From M30B80 sp965656935 (GTDB lineage: Bacteria; Pseudomonadota; Alphaproteobacteria; Rhodobacterales; Rhodobacteraceae), in the NCBI GenBank assembly GCA_965656935.1, contig CBFHMG010000011.1:12768-76767 (forward strand): 64,000 nt of DNA, given 5' to 3'. Numbering within the stretch: position 1 is the first letter of the stretch; each line of letters starts with the position of its first letter. The translations under genes and the position numbers were made by a program. The notes beneath the pieces are model-generated. The model was given only the letters and a program-made list of their open reading frames with translations. It was not told the origin of the DNA and ran no database searches. Below, in pieces: positions 58,817 through 64,000 of this stretch.

Positions 58817-59745
58817 CAATGATCCTGCTGGCCATCGCGCCGATCTTTGTGCTCATCGCCATAGGCTACGGCCTACGGCGGGGCGGCATCCCGTCCGAGC
58901 AATTCTGGAACCTCAATGACCGTTTGGTCTATTTCGTGTTGATGCCCGCCTTGTTCTTCGTGCGCATTTCAACGGCGGAGCTTTCAGATGCAGGGCTGAT
59001 GCGCTTTGCGGGTGTGCTGTATACGGGCTTTTTCGCGGCCATCGCCTTTGGTGTCTGTGCCGCCCTATTGCTGCGCCGAGGGGGCGCGGTCGGAACAAGC
59101 GTCATGCAAGGGGCGGGGCGGTTTAACACTTTCATCGCGCTGGCAGTGGCCGAGGCGCTTTATCAGACCCAAGGGCTGCAATTGGCGGTTCTGGGCGCGG
59201 CGGTCTTGGTGCCCGTGGTCAATCTGACCGTCGTGGCGGTATTTGCCTTCATGCTGCCCCGCGCGGGCTCCAGTCTGATCAAGGGCGCGGCCATCAGCCT
59301 GATCACCAATCCGCTCATCTTGTCGATTTTCGCGGCAATCGCTTGGAACCTCGCGGGGCTGGGGGCGGCCCCTGTTCTGCATGATACACTTTCCATTCTC
59401 GGTCAGGCTGCGCTGCCGATCATGCTGCTTTGTGTGGGGGCCAATCTGAAACTGCGCGGGCTCTCGGCCGATGCCTTGCCGTTGATCGCGGCAGCTTTTG
59501 GCAAGCTCGTCATCTTCCCCGCCGCGATCATCCTTGCGGCCATCGCGCTTGGGGCTGATCCGATGCAGGCCCAGGTGGCCCTGATCTATGGCGCTTTGCC
59601 CACAGGGGTTGCGGCCTATACGCTTGCCCGCCAACTCAAAGGTGATGCCCCCCTGATGGCCGCCATGATCACCATGCAAACGTTGCTGTCATTCGCAGCC
59701 ATGCCGTTCTGGCTGTCCTTGGGCGAGCGGCTCTTCCTGTCCTGA
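58813..59745 (+). CDS. AEC (auxin-efflux/malonate) family transporter
   Basis: 310 residues, about ten helices. NDRLVYFVLMPALFFVRI, the central GRFNTFIAL and C-terminal YGALPTGVAAYTLARQL are the family pattern (MdcF/YfdV). Sodium- or proton-linked carboxylate transport is a family inference. Coupled to the DMT transporter. Confidence 0.85.
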   Translation: MTMILLAIAPIFVLIAIGYGLRRGGIPSEQFWNLNDRLVYFVLMPALFFVRISTAELSDAGLMRFAGVLYTGFFAAIAFGVCAALLLRRGGAVGTSVMQGAGRFNTFIALAVAEALYQTQGLQLAVLGAAVLVPVVNLTVVAVFAFMLPRAGSSLIKGAAISLITNPLILSIFAAIAWNLAGLGAAPVLHDTLSILGQAALPIMLLCVGANLKLRGLSADALPLIAAAFGKLVIFPAAIILAAIALGADPMQAQVALIYGALPTGVAAYTLARQLKGDAPLMAAMITMQTLLSFAAMPFWLSLGERLFLS

Positions 59746-59751
59746 ACGCCC

Positions 59752-59785
59752 CATCTTTGCTTGAAAAATACTTCCGCCGGAGGCG
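59752..59785 (-). repeat. Dispersed intergenic repeat, copy F (longest)
   Basis: CATCTTTGCTTGAAAAATACTTCCGCCGGAGGCG has both the AT-rich core of copies A-C and the GC-rich hairpin of copy D. It fills the gap between convergent AEC and NUDIX genes. Confidence 0.5.
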
Positions 59786-59788
59786 TCT

Positions 59789-60475
59789 TCACATCAATCT
59801 GCGAAAGCGGCTGGTTTGGGCCGCATTGTCAAAAAACGGCACGCCCTCTTGCGCGGTGCCATTCAGGCGCGCGGCCAGTTCGGCCAGAACAACCTCGGTA
59901 ATAAAGGGCATGTCCAGCGCGCGCGCCTCATCCAGCGGGACCCATTGCAAATGAGATAGCTCATCTTCGGCCCGCGAGAAATCATCAGGGTCCGAGGCCA
60001 GCGCAGCCGCATCCACCATAAAGAAGCGCGCATCAAAACGGCGGGGGCGACCTGGCGGGGTGATGGCGCGGAAAATGAACTCCAGCCCCTCGCCATCTGG
60101 CAAATGCCCTGTGCCTAAGTAGCCGCGCCAGCCTTGCGGTGCCTCGATCTCGCCCGCACGCGGGTCGGGCAGCCCCAGCAGCAATCCTGTCTCCTCCCAC
60201 AGCTCGCGCGTGGCAGCCGCCACCACGGCCTGCGCGTCCAGATCGGCATCGCTGGACAGGCGGGTATGGGTCTGCGCACTCAAGGGGCGGGCCAGCGGAA
60301 TGCTTGCATCCACCCCATCAACGGCCCCGCCTGGAAAGACAAATTTCGAAGGCATGAACGCGGCCGTTTTGCCGCGCTGGCCCATCAGCACTTTGGGCCG
60401 CGTGCCCGCATCACGCAGAACAATGATTGTGGCGGCATGGCGGATCGGGATATCCGCGCTCGGATCAGAAGCCAT
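59789..60475 (-). CDS. NUDIX hydrolase
   Basis: 228 residues. The NUDIX box is represented by ATRELWEETGLLLG, and KFVFPGGAVDGVD precedes it. Resembles the large NUDT8/19-like or CoA pyrophosphatase-like proteins, some of which cleave acyl-CoA or NADH. Overlaps DUF983 by 11 bases. Confidence 0.82.
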   Translation of the reverse strand: MASDPSADIPIRHAATIIVLRDAGTRPKVLMGQRGKTAAFMPSKFVFPGGAVDGVDASIPLARPLSAQTHTRLSSDADLDAQAVVAAATRELWEETGLLLGLPDPRAGEIEAPQGWRGYLGTGHLPDGEGLEFIFRAITPPGRPRRFDARFFMVDAAALASDPDDFSRAEDELSHLQWVPLDEARALDMPFITEVVLAELAARLNGTAQEGVPFFDNAAQTSRFRRLM

Positions 60476-60860
60476 GCATCCGCTTTGCCCATTGGATGCC
60501 CACGATCATCCCCTTGAACAGCGGCAGCAGCACAAGCGACAGCGCGATTGCAGCCAGCGAAAACCCGATTGCGATGCTCCATGGTCCGGGCTGATATTGC
60601 TCGAAGACAAAAAGCATCGATGTCCCCAAAATCTTCGCCACCACCAGAATGGTCAGATAGGCAGGGCCATCCTCGGCGCGGGCATGGCTGAGGTCTTCGC
60701 TGCAGCACGCGCAGCTTTTGGCGAGGTTGAGATAGCCCGTGTAAAGCTTTCCCTCGCCGCAACTGGGGCAGCGCCCCGTCATGGTGCGGCGCAGCGCGGG
60801 CCATGTGGGCCTATTGGGCGGACCTGCTTCAAAAGCCTCCTGCGAGGGGATGTCGGTCAT
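60465..60860 (-). CDS. DUF983 family membrane protein
   Basis: 131 residues with a zinc-ribbon-like start (GRCPSCGEGKLY and SCACCSED) and two helices. I recall this family being found next to ctaE/surf1 in Rhodobacterales; here it is 19 kb away from that operon. Function in heme-copper oxidase assembly is unproven. Precedes NUDIX. Confidence 0.82.
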   Translation of the reverse strand: MTDIPSQEAFEAGPPNRPTWPALRRTMTGRCPSCGEGKLYTGYLNLAKSCACCSEDLSHARAEDGPAYLTILVVAKILGTSMLFVFEQYQPGPWSIAIGFSLAAIALSLVLLPLFKGMIVGIQWAKRMHGF

Positions 60861-60875
60861 GGGATGTCCTTTTTT

Positions 60876-60892
60876 GCTAGAGTCTATCTAGC
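60876..60892. promoter_or_regulatory. Inverted repeat GCTAGA-N5-TCTAGC
   Basis: Six-base arms, 16 bases upstream of the DUF983 start and near its promoter region. Candidate operator; unknown regulator. Confidence 0.35.
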
Positions 60893-60920
60893 ACCCGCAA
60901 GGGCCTTCTCCAAGCCGCGC

Positions 60921-60953
60921 GGCGGGCTTGCGTCGCAAGGTCACAAGCCCGCC
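60921..60953. other. Strong hairpin between DUF983 and the EF-hand gene
   Basis: GGCGGGCTTG pairs with CAAGCCCGCC around 13 bases that include TTGCGTCGCAA. No T-run, so a leader structure or REP-like element is more likely than a terminator. Confidence 0.45.
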
Positions 60954-61063
60954 TGAGATAAACATCGCAAAAAATTTCGACGGAAACCCTGCGCTGCCCC
61001 GTGAGAAGAATGTCACAAGACAAAAACCCCAAGACTGAACGCTTTAAAACAAGGATACCTCCC

Positions 61064-61558
61064 ATGACGATCAAGAAAGCACTGGTCCTATCGCTGTTGA
61101 TCCCCGTCGGTTTGAGCCTGACAGGCTTCGCCTCGGCGCAAGAAGGCCCACAAACACCAGACCGTCCTGCCTTTGCGGATATCGATACGGATGGAAATGG
61201 CGAGTTGACGCTGGAAGAGTTGCAAAACCTCGGTGCCATGCGCTTTGCCGCCAATGATACGGATGGCGATGGCGCGCTCAGCCGTGATGAATTGCTGGCC
61301 GCAGGTCAGGAACGCATGGCCTCCCGCGCCGATCGGATGCTGGAGCGTCTGGATACGGATGAAGACGGGATGATCTCGCAAGAGGAAATGGCCGCAGCCC
61401 ATGAGGGCCGTGGTGGTCGCCGCAGCCCTGAGCGCATGTTCGAACGTGTGGATGCCGATGAAGATGGCGTGATCTCGCAGGCCGAATTCGAAGAGGCCGC
61501 CGAGCGCATGATGGAGCGTCGTGGCGGACGGCATGGCCAGCGCGGTGATCGCGGCTAA
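61064..61558 (+). CDS. Secreted four-EF-hand calcium-binding protein
   Basis: 164 residues: signal peptide ending ASAQE (about 26) and four canonical 12-residue EF loops beginning at D41, D65, D97 and D130, each with DxD/N-G and a final glutamate. It ends in a basic, Gly/Arg-rich tail. Periplasmic calcium buffer or sensor. ATG 61064 with AAGGA before it; an upstream in-frame ATG would block the signal peptide. The ECF sigma gene is 126 bases on, same strand. Confidence 0.85.
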   Translation: MTIKKALVLSLLIPVGLSLTGFASAQEGPQTPDRPAFADIDTDGNGELTLEELQNLGAMRFAANDTDGDGALSRDELLAAGQERMASRADRMLERLDTDEDGMISQEEMAAAHEGRGGRRSPERMFERVDADEDGVISQAEFEEAAERMMERRGGRHGQRGDRG

Positions 61559-61684
61559 GGCCTAACCTATGCGCGGGCCAGCCGAGGCATGCAGGGTGGT
61601 TGCCTCCCCTCAACCGCACCTGCACCCCACGCCCCAAGGGTCAAGCCACTTGGCCCGCGCATCCCTTCCTGAGATAAGGAGCCC

Positions 61685-62272
61685 ATGAGCCCCATGGACC
61701 CCGATATCGAAACGCTCGACGATGACGCGCTTATGGTGCTCTTTGCCAATGCCGATCCATCTGCGGCCAAGTTGTTGACCGCGCGGCTTTTGCCGCGTGC
61801 GCTTGGCCATGCGCGGCGCGTTTTGGGCAATGATGCCGAGGCCGAAGATGTCGCGCAAGAGGCGATGCTCAAGCTGTGGAACGCTGCGAAAGATTGGGAT
61901 CAAGGCGGGGCGGCGCGCCCCTCGACATGGCTCTACCGTGTGGTGGCCAATCTTTGTGTGGACCGTTTGCGCAAATCAGGCCGCGCCGTGGGGCTGGACC
62001 CTGATTTCGACCCCGCCGATGATGCGCCTGGCCCCCTTGAGGCATTGGAGCATTCAGGCAGGCTGGCCGCCCTTGACGGGGCTTTGGCACGGCTGCCCGA
62101 GCGGCAAAGACAGGCGGTGGTGCTCAGACATATTGAAGGTCTGAGCAACCCCGAGATTGCATTGGCCTTGGACATTGGTGTCGAGGCCGTAGAGAGTTTA
62201 ACCGCCCGAGGCAAACGCGCTTTGGCGGCGGCATTGCAAGGCCAGAAGGAGGCGTTGGGATATGGTGGATGA
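61685..62272 (+). CDS. ECF-family RNA polymerase sigma factor
   Basis: 195 residues. Region 2 (GNDAEAEDVAQEAMLKLW, then STWLYRVVANLCVDRLRK) and region 4 (LPERQRQAVVLRHIEGLSNPEIALALDI). First of three coupled genes; the next start lies 11 bases before its stop. No named ECF target motif is seen upstream. Confidence 0.93.
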   Translation: MSPMDPDIETLDDDALMVLFANADPSAAKLLTARLLPRALGHARRVLGNDAEAEDVAQEAMLKLWNAAKDWDQGGAARPSTWLYRVVANLCVDRLRKSGRAVGLDPDFDPADDAPGPLEALEHSGRLAALDGALARLPERQRQAVVLRHIEGLSNPEIALALDIGVEAVESLTARGKRALAAALQGQKEALGYGG

Positions 62273-62645
62273 CAGCAAGAAAGAGGATGGTCTCGAGATG
62301 TTTTTCGCCGAGGCCCGAGCCGATGCCGCGCGAAACCCCTCGAGCGATCTGATGGCGCGTGTCTTGGCCGATGCCGCAGATGTTCAGGCTGCATCGCTGG
62401 CGCAGGGCGTGGTGACGCCTGCGGCGACAGGGGGCGGATTTGCGGGTGTCCTTTCGGCGATTGGCGGCTGGTTCGGCGCATCTGGTGTTGTGGCGGCAGG
62501 GCTGACGGGGCTGGTGATGGGCTTCTACCTGCCCGACCAGATCGACACGGTGTTGAACGGGCAGGTGTCCTCAATACTTGGCGAAGATGCGGCAAACCTG
62601 CTTCCGGGGTTCGAGACTCTGACCCTGACGGCAATGGCGGAGTGA
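62262..62645 (+). CDS. Putative anti-sigma membrane protein
   Basis: 127 residues with one membrane helix (about 66-87) preceded by a short acidic N-terminus (EDGLEMFFAEARADA) that could hold the sigma factor. No zinc motif. Anti-sigma role is inferred from overlap with the sigma gene and the topology. Confidence 0.65.
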   Translation: MVDDSKKEDGLEMFFAEARADAARNPSSDLMARVLADAADVQAASLAQGVVTPAATGGGFAGVLSAIGGWFGASGVVAAGLTGLVMGFYLPDQIDTVLNGQVSSILGEDAANLLPGFETLTLTAMAE

Positions 62646-62649
62646 CGGC

Positions 62650-63165
62650 ATGACACAGACAGACAAGACATCGAAAACAGGCCGTGGCGTGAAGATCGCG
62701 CTGGGGCTCTCGCTGGCGGTCAATCTTTTGGTGCTGGGATTGGTGGGCGGTGCCGTGCTCGGCAAAGACCGCGTACGCATGGCAGGAGGCCCCGAGGCCG
62801 CATCGCTGCGCAGCCTTGGCCCGATTGTCGGCGTGCTGGAGGAAGACACCCGCCGCCGCTTGGCGATCCGTGTCGCACAAAGTGATACAGGCATGCGCCG
62901 CGATTTACGCGGGCTTGTCTCGGCGACCCGTGCCTTTCAGGACGCCCTTCGCGCTGAGCCCTTTGACCGCGCCGCTGTCACATCCGCCCTGCAATCACAG
63001 CGCGATTTTGTCCTAAGCGCACAGGAAAACGGGCATATGCTCTTGCTCGATGAATTGGAGGCGATGAGTTCCGAGGAACGCCTTGCCTTGGCCGACCGTC
63101 TGCAAGACCGCCTACGCCGCATCCGCCCCAGAGACCGTGACAGCGAGCGCGGCGGGGATCGCTAG
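62650..63165 (+). CDS. Periplasmic heavy-metal-sensor-like protein
   Basis: 171 residues with one N-terminal helix (about 15-37), a periplasmic helical part and a charged C-terminus. Resembles the CnrR/ZraP (heavy-metal resistance) periplasmic helix proteins. Follows the anti-sigma gene by four bases. May report metal or calcium state to the sigma/anti-sigma pair (inference). Confidence 0.7.
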   Translation: MTQTDKTSKTGRGVKIALGLSLAVNLLVLGLVGGAVLGKDRVRMAGGPEAASLRSLGPIVGVLEEDTRRRLAIRVAQSDTGMRRDLRGLVSATRAFQDALRAEPFDRAAVTSALQSQRDFVLSAQENGHMLLLDELEAMSSEERLALADRLQDRLRRIRPRDRDSERGGDR

Positions 63166-63389
63166 GTGTGTGCGCCGGACATGAATTGCCCGTGTGGGGG
63201 CAGGGCTGAGGTCGGGTTGCAAAGGTGCTGACTGGGAATGGTAGATGACCGCGCTGAGTCAAAAATGGGCTCAGGACCATAGACGCCTGTTTGCGATAGC
63301 TGACCTTCGCTGCACGGGTGACGAATTGCTTTGATGCGGACGAAGCGTGAGTTCGCTGCGTTTGCGCCAAGGTCGGCTTTGCTAAATTG
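63166..63389. other. Intergenic stretch, no gene seen
   Basis: 224 bases of mixed composition between the convergent metal-sensor-like gene and a lipoprotein. It contains GATAGCTGACCTTCGCTGC; a similar GAGCGGACCTTAGCCGC occurs at 63891-63907, suggesting an eroded intergenic repeat. Confidence 0.35.
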
Positions 63390-63857
63390 CTAGCGAGCGC
63401 GGCTAGAAATGATGATCAGGTTGCGTTCTGTATCATGCACCAAGATCAGATCATGTCGTAATTCGATGAAGAAGCCTTGCCGCTCGGATGAGTAGTACTC
63501 TGAAAGCGTCCGCAATCCGATGATATTTTGGGCTTCGCGATCAAAACACTCATTGCCGTCAAACAGTGCTTGGGCCGAGAAAGAGCCGTAGTCCACTTTC
63601 CCTTCCAGCGGAAGTTGCAGCCAATCAGTCGTTGAACGATTTGGCCGAGAAAAAGGCAGATCCGCATTCTGGGTATCGTTTGCGAGTTGATAGATAGACA
63701 CGGCACAGAACAAGATATCCCGCTCGTTGTAGATGGACGGCGCGTCCGCGACTTCCGGCGGCAGGTACTCTCGAAGTTCATCGCCGTCAAAGCCGCAAGA
63801 TGTGAGAGTTGTTGCGGTTCCCAAGAGCCAGAGACCTGTGATCCATGAATGCTTCAT
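63390..63857 (-). CDS. Hypothetical lipoprotein
   Basis: 155 residues with a lipobox (TLTSC, cysteine 21) and no family I recognise. The third-position G+C and codon use look lower than in the surrounding operons, so it may be acquired DNA. Isolated between gene-poor stretches at the window end. Confidence 0.6.
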   Translation of the reverse strand: MKHSWITGLWLLGTATTLTSCGFDGDELREYLPPEVADAPSIYNERDILFCAVSIYQLANDTQNADLPFSRPNRSTTDWLQLPLEGKVDYGSFSAQALFDGNECFDREAQNIIGLRTLSEYYSSERQGFFIELRHDLILVHDTERNLIIISSRAR

Positions 63858-64000
63858 TGCTGGTTGGCCTTTTCCCTCGCTTAGTAGAGCGGACCTTAGC
63901 CGCTTTGCGGAAATTCTGCACTATGGGCTCAAAGCCGCCACTCCTGCGCCGTGCCGTATCAGTCACTATACCCCCAAGAAACCAAAAGCGCGGTGGCTCT
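63858..64000. other. Window-end stretch, no gene seen
   Basis: 143 bases with no supportable gene. Carries the GAGCGGACCTTAGCCGC match to the stretch before the lipoprotein gene. Confidence 0.3.

Noticed and set aside
60954..61063. ECF-type promoter (GGAA...CGT) before the EF-hand gene
   Set aside because: GGAAAC at about 60981 has no CGT-like element at 16-17 bases; the spacing is wrong.
1..64000. tRNA, rRNA, CRISPR, IS element or prophage
   Set aside because: No cloverleaf, repeat-spacer array, transposase or phage structural gene was seen anywhere in the window.

Overview
The window looks like the chromosome of a Rhodobacterales (Roseobacter/Paracoccaceae-type) alphaproteobacterium. The evidence is the high G+C coding sequence, the gene neighbourhoods (ctaC-ctaB-ctaG-ctaE-surf1-thrC-M16 peptidase; ivd-mccB-mccA-hmgL leucine operon; pleD beside a DUF3572 gene; methylmalonyl-CoA epimerase beside DUF1467), frequent TTG/GTG starts, alphaproteobacterial LexA boxes (GTTC-N7-GTTC) and Fnr-type boxes. 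I see no rRNA, tRNA, CRISPR array, insertion sequence or prophage. Coding density is very high; only one gene-free gap (49823-50140) exceeds 300 bases.

Layout. 1-5.1 kb: the 5' part of glmU, gph, a DegT aminotransferase, hemN, and a YeeE/YedE sulfur transporter, with two Fnr/Crp-type palindromes between the last two. 5.2-16 kb: the leucine (isovaleryl-CoA) degradation operon plus two acyl-CoA ligases and a GST. 16-22 kb: pleD, DUF3572, a HAD phosphatase, an MttB homologue, and an H-NOX-like gene coupled to an HNOBA-GGDEF cyclase. 22-25 kb: rfbC-rfbB-rfbD. 25-32 kb: an SOS-boxed fragment of dnaE2, ferredoxin, aspS, a REC protein, epimerase and membrane proteins. 32-38 kb (minus): topA, dprA, tldD. 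38-47 kb: cytochrome c oxidase biogenesis, thrC, M16 peptidase, acetyltransferase, FAD oxidase. 47-53 kb: metG, acyltransferase, an amidinotransferase, cytochrome c', and an SOS-boxed imuA. 53-60 kb: aldo/keto reductase, GlxA-type regulator, then an SGNH hydrolase / lipocalin / carnitine dehydrogenase-thioesterase / two-exporter run. 60-64 kb: NUDIX and DUF983, a four-EF-hand protein, an ECF sigma operon, and a lipoprotein.

How the genes work together. Ivd, MccAB, the methylglutaconyl-CoA hydratase and HMG-CoA lyase take isovaleryl-CoA to acetoacetate and acetyl-CoA. CtaC, CtaE, CtaB, CtaG and Surf1 supply subunits, heme and copper for aa3-type oxidase, while the Fnr-type boxes by hemN point to low-oxygen heme synthesis. 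PleD and the H-NOX-like/GGDEF pair feed c-di-GMP.

The most unusual content is (i) a split, eroded ImuA/ImuB/DnaE2 mutasome: two LexA-boxed genes 28 kb apart, one imuA without imuB, the other only the C-terminal OB fold of DnaE2; (ii) an H-NOX-like sensor that has lost the heme-ligating histidine and the YxSxR motif yet keeps its HNOBA-GGDEF partner; (iii) a carnitine dehydrogenase-thioesterase fusion whose catalytic histidine is Arg; and (iv) a dispersed intergenic repeat that in one place supplies the ribosome-binding site and start codon of a gene.
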